Below are positions 12,243 to 22,790 of a stretch of 64,000 nucleotides of DNA, one piece after another (within the stretch, counting starts at the first letter, position 1; every line of letters begins with the position of its first letter). This DNA comes from Flaccisagitta enflata (lineage: Eukaryota > Chaetognatha > Sagittoidea > Aphragmophora), in the NCBI GenBank assembly GCA_965153355.1, contig OZ231127.1:81282001-81346000 (forward strand). Direction: 5' to 3'. The notes below the pieces were generated by a model that was given only the letters and a program-made list of their open reading frames with translations, had not been told where the DNA came from and ran no database searches. A program made the position numbers and the translations under genes.

Positions 12243-12310
<68 letters not shown>
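12243..12310. repeat. (TC)n microsatellite
   Basis: Pure TC array of about 68 bp. Confidence 0.95.
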
Positions 12311-12313
<3 letters not shown>

Positions 12314-12525
12314 CCTTGATCATCTCCGATTCTCTCTTAGTCTTCCTGCATAATGTGGAAACAAAATGGAAATGGCATGACGGCAACGACATTTAGCAGT
12401 GACGATATTGAAACTTATAAGAAGACATTTAAGGGAAACGAAACTTTTGATAACCAATTGGTTTTCAGCTAGTGTCGATGAACTCTAGCGAGGGGTTTTG
12501 TCTCTTGGCTAGTCTGTTGATTTTT

Positions 12526-12732
12526 AGTCGCGTGCTACGCGACTCTACACCCCGCTTTGTCGGTCCGTCCGTCGGTCCGTCGGTCCGTCCGTCCGTCGGT
12601 CCGTCACACTTTACTTTTTCTGGGTTTTTGCGGTTTTTGGCCTCACTGCTCCTGCCCAAATTATGGAGGGACCTCAATTATGGCTCCTGCCCACCCGCAC
12701 GCGACTGGGGTAGCCGTGTATCCGGCCTTGTT
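12526..12732 (-). mobile_element. HTS element with paralogous empty sites
   Basis: The host sequence reads TTGATTTTT, then the insert, then CCAATAGTTAATC. The same host sequence without the insert is present at 11429-11445 (GATTTTTCCAATGGTTAAT) and inverted near 16000, so the insertion is about 205-207 bp. In element orientation it runs from CAAGGCCGGATACACGG to AGTCGCGTAGCACGCGACT plus AAAAA. The 5' motif AGTCGCGTGC is the exact complement of the hairpin's 3' half GCACGCGACT. TT at both edges is either a 2-bp duplication or boundary ambiguity. Confidence 0.85.
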
Positions 12733-12823
12733 CCAATAGTTAATCTGTCCAACCGTTGCTTCATCTATCAGGGAGATTGTGAAACATTGCAAAAAAATGA
12801 GCAGAAAACATCCTCCTATATTT

Positions 12824-13285
12824 GGCAGCAGCCCCACAGTGCCGATGTCCTCTGGACCACAGGGGGAATTTCCAGACATCCGTCCTTCTGTCCATCCTTC
12901 CTTCCGGCCTTCTGCCCATCCCCCCATTAGCCATCATGGCCTCTAATTTGCCCTCCCAGCCCTTAATTTAGCCCTCCAGGCCTCAAGTCGGCCTTCCAGG
13001 CTTCATGTTAGCCCCCCCAGCTTCAGATCTGACCTCCAGACCTCAAATCTGCCCTCCAGAACTTCAATTAGCCATCAAAGCAACAAATCAGCCCTCCAAA
13101 GCTCAAATTTGCCTACCAAACCTCAAATCTGCTCTCCAAGCCTTAATTCTGCCCTCCAGCCTTCAAATATGCCTTCAGAGGCCTAAATCAGTCATGTAAA
13201 GCCTGAAATATGCCCTCTCAGGGCTTTTGAAAATTCTCCCCTGTGGTCTACATAACATTGGCCTTTCAGGGCCGCCGCCCTGCTT
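12824..13285. repeat. MIRS element
   Basis: The left repeat GGCAGCAGCCCCACAGTGCC, with GTCCTCTGGACCACAGGGGG, is complementary to the right repeat (CCCCTGTGGTCTACATAACA, TTCAGGGCCGCCGCCCTG). The core repeats CCCTCCAGACCTCAAATCTG with about 20-bp periodicity. The family flank (AGCAGGGCATTGGGTACTGC) follows and abuts the next copy. Confidence 0.65.
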
Positions 13286-13369
13286 TCACTCCACTTCTTC
13301 AATGGATCACTCCTAGCAGGGCATTGGGTACTGCTGACCATGTGTGACCATGTGTGGATGACTAGTTTT

Positions 13370-13902
13370 TGGGCAGCGACCCCAAAGGGGACGATGTCCT
13401 GTAGAACACGGGGGACTTTCGTTCATTCGTCTGTGCGTGCGTGCGTGCGTGCGTGTGTCCCCCCCCTTGAGACTCAAATCTCAGCCTCAAGGCTCAAATC
13501 CCAGCCTCAAGGCTCAAATCCCAGCCTCAAGGCTCAAATTCCAGCCTTGAGGGTCAAGTCCCACCCAGCCTTGTGGCTCAAATCCCAGCCTTGAGGCTCA
13601 AATCCCAGCCTCAAGGCTAAAATTCCAGCCTTGAGGATCAAATTCCAGCCTTGAGGCTCAAATACCAGCCTAAAGGCTCAAATACTAGCCTCAAGGCTCA
13701 AATCCCAGCCACAAGGTTCAAATCCCAGCTTCAAGGCTCAAATCTCAGCCTCGAGGCTCAAATACCAGCTTGAGGTTCAAATCCCAGCCTCAAGGCTCAA
13801 ATCCCAGCCTCGAGGCTCAAATCTGCTTACACGAACGGACGGAGGAACGAACGAAAGTCGCCCTGTGTTCTACAGGGCATCGTCCCCTTTGGGGCCGCTG
13901 CC
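13370..13902. repeat. Most intact MIRS element; 20-bp minisatellite inside about 50-bp inverted repeats
   Basis: Left terminal block (GGGCAGCGACCCCAAAGGGG, then ACGATGTCCTGTAGAACACG, then CTTTCGTTC) and right block (GAACGAAAGTC, then CTGTGTTCTACAGGGCATCG, then TCCCCTTTGGGGCCGCTGCC) are reverse complements over about 50 bp. The core from about 13460 to 13830 is about 19 copies of a 20-bp unit containing CTCAAATCCCAGCCTCAAGG. The unit is itself near-palindromic (AGCCT-CA-AGGCT). No open frame or transposase. Confidence 0.75.
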
Positions 13903-14227
13903 GTGCTACCCATCATCTTCAATCACCTCCATACACAGCAGGGCAACGGGAATCGCTGACCACATATTGCCCTTGGGCGACTGGTTTTTTTTTAACAGCA
14001 GCCTCAATGGACAAATTTCAAGAAGAACACAATGAAAATTACATACTACTCATGCAGGGCACGAGTACCATTGACCACTGACTGCCTTTAGGCTGCTATT
14101 AATTACTCACAGCATAAATCTTATCAGACTCAGGGGATGTTTCTAGTGAATGTGTGAAACGCGTTCTGATCGAGTTTTAAGACAAACGCGTTTTAAGGAG
14201 TGAGACCATTGAAAAAAAGTCTCAGAC

Positions 14228-14292
14228 CCATCAAGGTTCGAACCCCAAACCATAGCAGGGGCGTTGGATGACTTATCAGTGCGCCACGAAGC
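14228..14292 (-). other. tRNA-like unit (Pol III A/B-box) in left MITE arm
   Basis: On the minus strand TGGCGCACTGATAAGTC resembles an A box, and GGTTCGAACC (14235-14244 complement) is a perfect B-box core about 40 nt downstream. It reads outward toward the left terminal repeat. I could not fold a full cloverleaf, so this is a tRNA-derived relic rather than a functional tRNA call. Confidence 0.5.
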
Positions 14293-14439
14293 ACAAAGTA
14301 ATCCTGGGTAATGGGATTAGTCTAATTTCAAAAGTGATTGGCAAATTATTGCCCAAACCAAGTTAGAGACCTGTGCAAGAGTATCTTTTTTCCAAAGATC
14401 GCTATTTATCAAAGGGCATTCACGACAAAATGGTCTATC

Positions 14440-14506
14440 CCCACGGTGGTGCACATGCAGCGAGCGCAACTGTGATTCTAAAGGTGTGAGATCGAATCCT
14501 GCAATC
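14440..14506 (+). other. tRNA-like unit in right MITE arm
   Basis: TGGTGCACATGCAG resembles an A box and AGATCGAATCC a B box, in the orientation opposite to the left unit and also reading outward. It is the diverged inverted partner of 14228-14292 (both are followed by CCATTGAAAAAAA-like sequence in their own direction). Confidence 0.45.
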
Positions 14507-15075
14507 CTCGGGAATTTTTTTCAATGGCCCTACTGCCTAAAACGCGTTAATATTGGAATACGAGCAAAACGCGTTTCAGGCTTTCACTAGAAACATCCCC
14601 TCACTAGAACAGCTGTTTCAGATTCAAAATCAGCCATGAGTTTTTAGGAGGGCAGGTGTGGGACATCGAAACAAAGAGCCTTAATTCAGCCCCCTTGGGT
14701 TTCGAAAAAGCTCATTTAGACATTGAACAAGCCCTCTCAAACATAATCTAGGCTTTTCAGGCCTCAAATGAGCCCTCACTAGCCTGAAATCAGCCTTTGA
14801 ACTCATACAATCTTTACTCATACAATCTTGTCTCCTTTGGAGCTCTTCTTTTGTTCTTTTTGGGGCTCTCTCACCAAATATGTCACTCAATGCTTGTATG
14901 AGTGAGAAGAAGCAGCCAAGCAGGACAACAACCCTGAAAAGGTACAAGTCCTATAGCACACGGGGGGAATTTTGTGCAAGCAGATACAGGCCTGTATATG
15001 GTTCCACATTGATCCAAATTCCAAATAAATCAAAGGGTTTGGAGAGAGGGAAGAAGGAGGGGAAAAAGAGAAAAA

Positions 15076-15248
15076 CAAGGCCGGATACACAGCAACCCCA
15101 GTAGCGTGTGGGTGGGCAGGGGCTGTATTTGAGGTCACTTAATCATTTGGGCAGGAGCAGTGAGGCTAAAGACTGCATAAACCCCAAAAAAGTAAAGTGT
15201 GATGGACGGATTAACAAAGCGAAGTGTAGAGTCGCGTAGCACGCGACT
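15076..15248 (+). mobile_element. HTS element, plus orientation
   Basis: Begins CAAGGCCGGATACACAGC after AAAAA, has the GTGGGTGGGCAGG and GGGCAGGAGCAGTG blocks, and ends in the hairpin AGTCGCGTAGCACGCGACT (15230-15248) followed by AAAAAG. The 5' motif AGTAGCGTGT matches the complement of the hairpin 3' half at 8 of 10 positions. A-runs on both sides are consistent with a target duplication but do not define its length. Confidence 0.8.
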
Positions 15249-15289
15249 AAAAAGAAAATTTGGGATGGATGACATACATATGGGGGATT

Positions 15290-15917
15290 TTCTCCTTCTC
15301 CTCCATCCTCCCCCCCTCTTACTCAGATTCTAGCCTCAAGGACCAAATCCCAGCATCAAGGCCCAAATCCCAGCCTCAAGGCCCAAATCCCAGTCTTGGG
15401 GCTTCAAGGATGGGATTTGTGTCCGGAGGCGGAGATTTGGGCTCTAAGGCTAGGATTTGGGTCTCGAGGCTGGGATTTGGGTCTCAAGGCTGGGATTTTG
15501 GCCTCAAGGCTGGGATTCAGGCCTTGAGGCTAGGATCTGAGCTACAGGGGGGGAGGTAGAAGAAGCATAGGTCATTGACCCCTTTGAGGCAGCTGCCCAA
15601 AAGAGCAGATTTAGGGCTTGAGAGGACAGATCTCAGGCCTGATAGAGTAGATTTCAGAACTGATAGGGCAGATTTTAGGCCTGAGAGGACTGGGGGTGAC
15701 AGACAGACAAATGAACAGAAAAATGAACAGGATGGAATCAGCTGGGGGGCTGATATAAAGCGTGGAAGGCTGATTTGAGGCCTGGAGGGCTGGGAGGGCG
15801 AATTTGAGGTCTTGATGGGCAAAGGGGGGATAGAAGGACGGAACGAAGGAAGGACAGACATCTGGAAATTCCCCCTGTGTTTTACAAGACATTGGTCCTT
15901 TGGGGCCGCTGCCCAAA
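15290..15917. repeat. Two decayed MIRS units, one with an internally inverted minisatellite
   Basis: From 15330 to 15400 the 20-bp unit reads CAAGGCCCAAATCCCAGCCT; from 15405 to 15545 it continues as the reverse complement (GGCTGGGATTTGGGTCTC). So the array switches strand in the middle. A second unit (15595-15917) ends with the right repeat CCCCTGTGTTTTACAAGACA and TTTGGGGCCGCTGCCC. Confidence 0.55.
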
Positions 15918-16687
15918 AAAGGGGGATGATTTCCGCTCATTTTTATGCAATGTTTCACAATCTCCCTGATAGATGAACTGACAGTTGGACAGATAAACCA
16001 TTGGAAAAATCAGCAGACTAGCGAAGAGACAAAGCCCCTTGCATATATTTGAGAATGCATGTAAAACCAGGATGAGACCATGAAAAAACTGATGGTGGGA
16101 AAATCCATGGAAATCCCCATGCAAATGCTTATGTTTGACAGCCTATAAAGAGGGGGTTTTTCAAGGAATTGACATAAAATTGGTGACGGTTTTTAAGATC
16201 TTGAAAAGATCTTTCAAATGGGACCAATCTGGCATTTCTAGCTTTATTCGTTCAAAAGTTATAAGCAAAACAAGTGAAATAAAAAAAATGGAAGAAAAAT
16301 TCAATGATCTGGAAAATGGTCCAAAATCTCCATAATATTGCTTATGTTTGACAGCTTATAACTCGGTTGTTTTTCAATGGATTTCAAAAAAATTGGTGAC
16401 GGTTGGAAAGATCTTGAAAAGATCTTTTAGATGGGACCAATCTGGTATTTCTAACTTTAAGCGTTTAAAAGTTATAAGCAAAACAAGGGACATTGTCCAA
16501 AAGAGGGAAAGTTTTATGGCCTGTACCAACCACCCAGAAAAAAATGAGAATTAAAAAAAAGGCGCTCTTGGAATTATTTTGAAACCTTTTGACATGGATT
16601 ATACATGGGCTGGACCACCAGAAACCATGAAAAAAGTGGCAGTAATCCTAGTTTAAAGTTAGCGGTGGAGATCCAGAGCAGTGCTCA
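15835..16687 (-). repeat. Right arm of large inverted repeat
   Basis: Partner of 10757-11600. It ends GCGGTGGAGATCCAGAGCAG, the complement of CTGTTCTGGATCTCCACCGC at the left arm start but for single changes. It includes the same pair of internal units with GACCAATCTGGCATTTCTA. Confidence 0.85.
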
Positions 16688-17382
16688 GAAGATAGTTGCG
16701 ATGGATAATGAGTAAGTTGAGCGGTGAAAGGAGTGTGAGTAGTTGGTAGATAAACACAAACACTCAGAAGAACGCCGCTAAAAAATGGCGGGAATGGTGG
16801 GGGTGTAGTTGGCAGAGCACAGTTTACGAAAGACAAAAGCTAAAGATGGCAAGGATGGTGAGCCGTGAAATGAGAGCTTGTGGTTGGCAGACCACCAGAT
16901 TCTAAACCGACATTTCGCCGAGGATAAATGCGATAAATGGCTTCGAAATATGGTAAAAGAGGGAAGGGAGAAATACCGTTGTTTCATGGGAGATGAGTAC
17001 AGATTGTACCTTAGCATTCATGGGAACGGGACTGAGTATAGATCGTTAAAGAGGGGGGGATGAATTTGTTCCTTTGGAGTTAAGTGCAAATAGTACAAAA
17101 TATGTAAGAGGGGTGTAGTAAAGTTCGTGAAGAAGGAGGGGGCCGGGCAGTGCGGGGGACGGAGAGGGGGGTTATGAATGGTGATTAGTCCGATAAATGG
17201 AAAAAAGCGGTAAGTTTGTTTGTTGGTTGCTCGGTTGGTTGGTTGGTCGGTTTGTTTGTTGGTTGGTTGGCTGGTTGGTCGGTTTGTCTGTTGGTTGGTA
17301 GAGCCAATGTGCAGGTGCCTGGGAACGTAGATCAAAGGAATGATCAGTGGGGATAACTGAAAGTTGGCAAGACAATGAATGA
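16688..17382. other. Unique sequence with a short (GGTT)n tract
   Basis: No recognised gene. A GGTTGGTT/GGTCGGTT tetranucleotide tract lies at 17217-17300. Short frames are uninformative. Confidence 0.4.
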
Positions 17383-17580
17383 CAAGCTTGGATACACGGC
17401 TACCCAAGTCGCGTGTGGGTGCGCAGGGACTCCCTGCCAGGAACAGTGATAAACAAAGGCCAATTTGACAATTGAGCAGGGGCAGTGATGCAAAAACTGT
17501 TTGTAAACGCAGAAAAAGCGAAGTGCCACTGATCGATCAACCGACCGACACAGCGGGTCATTGAGTCGCGCAGCCTGCAA
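17383..17580 (+). mobile_element. HTS element, decayed tail
   Basis: Begins CAAGCTTGGATACACGGCTA, carries the motif AAGTCGCGTGTGGGTGCGCA and the GAGCAGGGGCAGTGATG block, has a GACC tract (AACCGACCGACACAGCGG) and a broken hairpin GAGTCGCGCAGCCTGCAAAT. Confidence 0.7.
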
Positions 17581-17801
17581 ATAAATACAGAGTGTAGTGT
17601 AACAGATAAACGGATTGAATATATAGTGCGCCTGAGTGCGCTACCGTAGTGTGGTGCACTTGACATTTGGCAATCACAGTACCAAACATGACAACGTCAC
17701 ATTGAACATACAGTGGGATGCTCACGAATAAGTTTGATCTGAGGATAGAATTAACCAGGCAAAGTTTTGACCATGCAATATGCGCGTCTGACTGATTAAG
17801 A

Positions 17802-17825
17802 ATACATGAGTGAATGAATGAATGA

Positions 17826-17860
<35 letters not shown>

Positions 17861-18086
17861 CATGAACAAATAGATGAATGGATGAATGGAAAAATGGAGG
17901 GAGGAAGGAAGGAAGGAAGGAAGGAAGGAAGGAAGGAAGGAAGGAAGGAAGGAAGGAATGAATGAATGAATGAATGAATGAATGAATGAATGAATGAATG
18001 AATGAATGAATGAATGAATGAATGAATGAATGAATGAATGATTGAATCATTGGTTGAGTGAAAAAATGAATGAATGAATGAATGAA

Positions 18087-18145
<59 letters not shown>

Positions 18146-18191
18146 ATAGATAAATAAATAAATGAAAGGAAAGATCTAAAGAAAGAAAGAG

Positions 18192-18278
<87 letters not shown>

Positions 18279-18592
18279 TAGACAGATCGATCGACAGACA
18301 GACAGACATGACCTCCTGTAAAGTGCGAGGGCGCACATAAAACATGGTAAACAGGTCGCCCATGGGCAATATGAGGTCAGCGATACCCATTGCCCTGCTT
18401 TGCATTATTGTGAATTTGAGTGAAGGGAAGCAGGGAAGCGGCCCCGAAGGGGACGAAGTCCTGTAGGACACAGGAGGATTTTCGTTCTTCCTGCCTAAGT
18501 TAATTGATGAGGTACTGAAGAGGGCTGATTGAGGGCGTTTGATGTCCTGAAGGCTTGCTCAAGGGCGAAGGGAGATAGCTGGGCTGATCTAC
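17802..18592 (+). repeat. First copy of about 790-bp tandem duplication
   Basis: Nearly identical to 18593-19373. It contains CAAT, GGAA, GAAT, AAAT and GACA arrays, an HTS-type tail hairpin GTGCGAGGGCGCAC (18323-18336) and the left end of a MIRS element. Because the downstream MIRS sequence continues only after the second copy, this upstream copy is the likely duplicate. Confidence 0.9.
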
Positions 18593-18616
18593 ATACATGA
18601 GTGAATGAATGAATGA

Positions 18617-18651
<35 letters not shown>

Positions 18652-18869
18652 CATGAACAAATAGATGAATGGATGAATGGAAAAATGGAGGGAGGAAGGA
18701 AGGAAGGAAGGAAGGAAGGAAGGAAGGAAGGAAGGAAGGAATAAATGAATGAATGAATGAATGAATGAATGAATGAATGAATGAATGAATGAATGAATGA
18801 ATGAATGAATGAATGAATGAATGATTGAATCATTGGTTGAGTGAAAAAATGAATGAATGAATGAATGAA

Positions 18870-18928
<59 letters not shown>

Positions 18929-18974
18929 ATAGATAAATAAATAAATGAAAGGAAAGATCTAAAGAAAGAAAGAG

Positions 18975-19061
<87 letters not shown>

Positions 19062-19373
19062 TAGACAGATCGATCGACAGACAGACAGACATGACCTCCT
19101 GTAAAGTGCGAGGGCGCACATAAAACATGGTAAACAGGTCGCCCATGGGCAATATGAGGTCAGCGATACCCATTGCCCTGCTTTGCATTATTGTGAATTT
19201 GAGTGAAGGGAAGCAGGGAAGCGGCCCCGAAGGGGACGAAGTCCTGTAGGACACAGGAGGATTTTCGTTCTTCCTGCCTAAGTTAATTGATGAGGTACTG
19301 AAGAGGGCTGATTGAGGGCGTTTGATGTCCTGAAGGCTTGCTCAAGGGCGAAGGGAGATAGCTGGGCTGATCT
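18593..19373 (+). repeat. Second copy of the tandem duplication
   Basis: Starts ATACATGAGTGAATGAATG like the first copy. It differs mainly by array length (fewer GGAA units) and a GGAATAAATG variant. The hairpin GTGCGAGGGCGCAC is at 19106-19119. Confidence 0.9.
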
Positions 19374-19783
19374 AAAGGCTGAGATCTGATTTAAAGCTTG
19401 AGTTAGCGGAGTTGTGATCTGACAGCACAGATTACGGGCCTGAGAGAGCAGATTTGTGCTCTTTGAGGGCAAATTTGTGGCTGCTTTTGACTCTTAAGAG
19501 GGCTGATTAGAAGCCTGAGAGTAATGATCTGAGATCTGATAGAGATGATTTGACGCCTGGAGAGAGTAGAATAAAGACCTGAGAGGCGAATTTGAGGCCT
19601 AAAAGACCTGATATGAGGCCTAAGAGGTCCTTGTTGAGGCCTCAGAGGTCTGATTTAAGTCTTGAGAGGCCTGATTGGAGGCCTACGGGGGGGGGTGAAC
19701 ATATAGACGGATGAATAAATGGACGAACAAAAGTCCCGCTGTGTTCTACAGGACTTTTACCTTCAATGCCGCTGCCCAAAAAC
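19213..19783. repeat. MIRS element, complete but degenerate
   Basis: The left block (GCGGCCCCGAAGGGGACGAA, GTCCTGTAGGACACAGGAGG) pairs with the right block (CTGTGTTCTACAGGACTTTT, CCTTCAATGCCGCTGCCC). The core repeats GCTGATTTGAGGCCTGAGAG about every 20-30 bp. The reverse-complement family flank (GGTCAGCGATACCCATTGCC) precedes it. Confidence 0.6.
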
Positions 19784-20034
19784 CATGAAAGGAAGATAAG
19801 AGTCATCACATGAAAGGAAGAATATCGGGAGCGTGTTTGAGAGGATGACATGACAGAGGGAAAAAAGTCAGTGGGAGACCCAAACACCCGAAATCATCGC
19901 AAACAACAGAAGAAGGAGGAACAAAATTAAAAGAATAAAATCTAAAAAAAAAGATTTTGAAGCCATCAACAAGAGAAGGCCGTCTCCATGTTAACAGCCG
20001 CGTGAGAACGGACGAATGGAAGGGTAAGTAGGTG

Positions 20035-20343
<309 letters not shown>

Positions 20344-20612
20344 TCTTGACTCACATGATCGCTTGCAACACTGTTAGGCTGACTTGGCTTCCTCAATCCC
20401 TAAGGATACACTCTCAGCCACATTATGGTCGGAAACAAGATAAGCTGTAAGAATTCCTCTATGAAAAGGAGTAAGTAGACGCCCCGAGCTGTCAAAAAAG
20501 TGAGGTAATATGAGAAAGGATAAGAAAGTAAGTTAATATGAAAGAAAGAGACTTGCCGTTGCGCAAAACCAAAGTTACGCACTTCTAAACGGTAATAGGA
20601 TAGCAAAACAAG

Positions 20613-20617
<5 letters not shown>

Positions 20618-20665
<48 letters not shown>

Positions 20666-20692
20666 AAGAGAGAGAGAGAGAAAGAGACAGAC
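20618..20692. repeat. (GA)n microsatellite
   Basis: GA array with a few AAAG/GCGA interruptions. Confidence 0.9.
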
Positions 20693-20699
20693 ACACAAA

Positions 20700-21430
20700 A
20701 GCGGACACTCTCACACAGAGGCGCGAATGAACAACTCATACAAGCCATTACTGCGGTTGGGTGCTTCACATGGCAAAAGTTGGGAATTTCTGTTCACCTT
20801 CTTTACCTTGTATCGAGGAGCGAATTCTAAGACTTTTCTTTTATCAAGAATTATTCATCTTCAGTGTTTTAAAAAATGTCTTTTCAGGATCTAATTTGCA
20901 TAATGCAGTGGGAAAAATCAATATGCTGATATACTTTGAAATAGCTACTACTAATTCTTTTATTTCTAAAAAATTATTTATCTGTAATTTTAGTAGAGTA
21001 TGTTATAGTTTATATTATGATATCTAAGTGTACATTCATACAAACTGAGAATTTTTAAAACAAGAATTTAATGTATATCAACAAAACTATACAGAATTTT
21101 GCTGATTTTTGATTTTTGAAATTTAGGGCCAAAACAAAAACAGAATTTGATTAGAAAATGCTGATTTTTATGATTTTTATTCCTCAACATTATGTAGGTC
21201 GGGTGAAATGATACTCCAAACTTTTGCTACGTGAAGCAGCCCATTACTGTGGTCAAAAAGCGCTGAAATCTGCGCTTTAATAAGAGGCTTAACAAAAGGA
21301 CAGACCGACGGACCGACGGACCAACGAACCTTTCTATAGAGATACGGATGAACAGAGAGACAAAGTTGGCATGAAATACAGATAGGTTATAAGAGCAATG
21401 GAATGTGACCAAGGAGGAAATAAGAAAAAA
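20700..21430. other. AT-rich intergenic with a possible decayed HTS tail
   Basis: Only feature: GACAGACCGACGGACCGACG at about 21299 followed by TTTCTATAGAGATACGGATG, resembling the tract-plus-hairpin end of the HTS family but with a broken stem. Confidence 0.35.
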
Positions 21431-21439
21431 CTCAAAGGT

Positions 21440-21690
21440 CACGTACACACAAAATATGACCACGTGCACGCAGAATAAGATCACACGCATGCAGGGTAAG
21501 ATCATGTGTACGCAGGATAAGATCACGCCCACGCAGAATGAGATCATGCGCATGCAGAGTAAGAACTCGCCCATGCAGACTGAAATCATGTACACGCTGG
21601 ATATGATCTCGTGCCGTGTGCACTCAAAATAAGATCACATACACGCAGGATAAGATGAAGCGCACGCAGAATAAGATGCCCACATGCAAA
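21440..21690. repeat. 21-bp minisatellite
   Basis: About twelve units of AAGATCACGCGCACGCAGAA type with frequent transitions. The even and odd parts resemble each other, so it may derive from a shorter repeat. Confidence 0.75.
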
Positions 21691-21781
21691 CAGCCCCAAA
21701 AAACACACCGTCGTAATATCATAAAGATGAGATGAACTCTCTTCAGATATAATCCTAAATGGATTTCCCAATACGCTCAAT

Positions 21782-21885
21782 CAAATCAGGGTTGGGTTGG
21801 CCCTTGCGCCCTACCACAGTCACGGTGCTCCTCAATCAAATCAGGGTTGGGTTGGCCCTCGCGCCCTACCACAGTGTGCTCCGTA
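21782..21885. repeat. Two direct repeats of about 54 bp
   Basis: CAATCAAATCAGGGTTGGGT plus GGCCCTYGCGCCCTACCACA occurs twice in tandem. Confidence 0.8.
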
Positions 21886-21901
21886 CATCGCTTGGGTTTT
21901 T

Positions 21902-22170
21902 AGTCGCGTGCTACGCGACTTTATAAGCCACTTTTTGGTCGGTCGGTTCATCCGTCCGTCCGTCCGTCCGTCCATCCATCCGTAACAAAGTTGTTTAAAA
22001 GTTGTTTCAAACGTTTTTAGACAATTTAAAGGTTATGGGGTATCAATAATAACTTGTTGGCTAATTCAGAAGTCATTTTGAATGTTTTAGCCTGTCTGCC
22101 CGTATGTTTGATTGTTTGTCCAACCATATGTTAAAATGCCGACCCACGCGACTAAGGTCTAATGACCTTG
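21902..22170 (-). mobile_element. HTS element, variant body
   Basis: Plus-strand text starts with the perfect hairpin AGTCGCGTGCTACGCGACT after TTTTT, has a CCGT tract (21950-21980), and ends CCCACGCGACTAAGG and ACCTTG. The middle (TTGTTTAAAAGTTG...) differs from other copies. The 5' motif AGTCGCGTGG matches the hairpin complement at 9 of 10. Confidence 0.65.
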
Positions 22171-22790
22171 TTGTTCAGTGATTCTCTGTTTGAATTTGGT
22201 GTTTGGCCGAAATCCCAGCCTTGCGGCTCAAATCCCTGCCTCGAGGACAAAATGCCAGCCTCCAAATCCAAAACCCAGCATCAGAGCTAAAATCACATTA
22301 AGGGCCATGTGGCCCAAATTGTTACCCATAGACTATTGGCCGGTTTCCATGAACCTTCAGACCGTCACATTATCCATGAACCCTTGAGCTTAAGCTTAGT
22401 TCATGGGTCTCTTCAGGGCCGCTGCCCCTCGGCCCTCACAACATCTCACTCATGGGTATTGGGCACCGCTGACCATATAACCAGGCATGAAAATATGTAG
22501 AGCGGGCCCGCGGGGCCGAGGTCCGGAAATTGGCTGTCGGGCCCGCAAAGTTATCTAGCTGCGAGCCCTATGGGCCCGCTGCAAATTTGCTTGGTATCCT
22601 TGTATCAAAATTTGATTCACCTCACACTCTTGTATCTTTACAACAAACTGTCATTTTGTTCTGTGGTAAAGAATGGCTATACCAAAACTCCTGGAGACAC
22701 TTCTCAGCGGTTCAATGTCAGATTAAACTCAGCGTGCTTGATGCACATTCATTCTAAATGATTGTATTATGATTTTTAACAAAAAAGAAA

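Larger units (their letters stand above)
14133..14600. mobile_element. TCA-flanked MITE (PIF/Harbinger-like) with long inverted arms
   Basis: The terminal repeats GGGGATGTTTCTAGTGAA and TTCACTAGAAACATCCCC are exact complements, and the pairing continues with mismatches through AAACGCGTT. TCA flanks both sides (14130-14132 and 14601-14603), a 3-bp duplication as in the PIF/Harbinger superfamily. Each arm (about 160 bp) contains a tRNA-like unit. No transposase. A second family member is at 55354-55622. Confidence 0.75.

Noticed and set aside
12472-12930. 152-codon frame with VGPSVRPSVGPS and APAHPHATGVAVYPALF peptides
   Set aside because: These peptides recur at several loci and are translations of the HTS repeat (CCGT tract plus conserved block), not of a gene.
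17383-17580. HTS elements as Helitrons (hairpin near a CTRR-like end)
   Set aside because: The hairpin directly abuts the end with no 10-12-nt gap, the other end is CAAG rather than TC, and two copies have 8-10-bp target duplications, whereas Helitrons make none.
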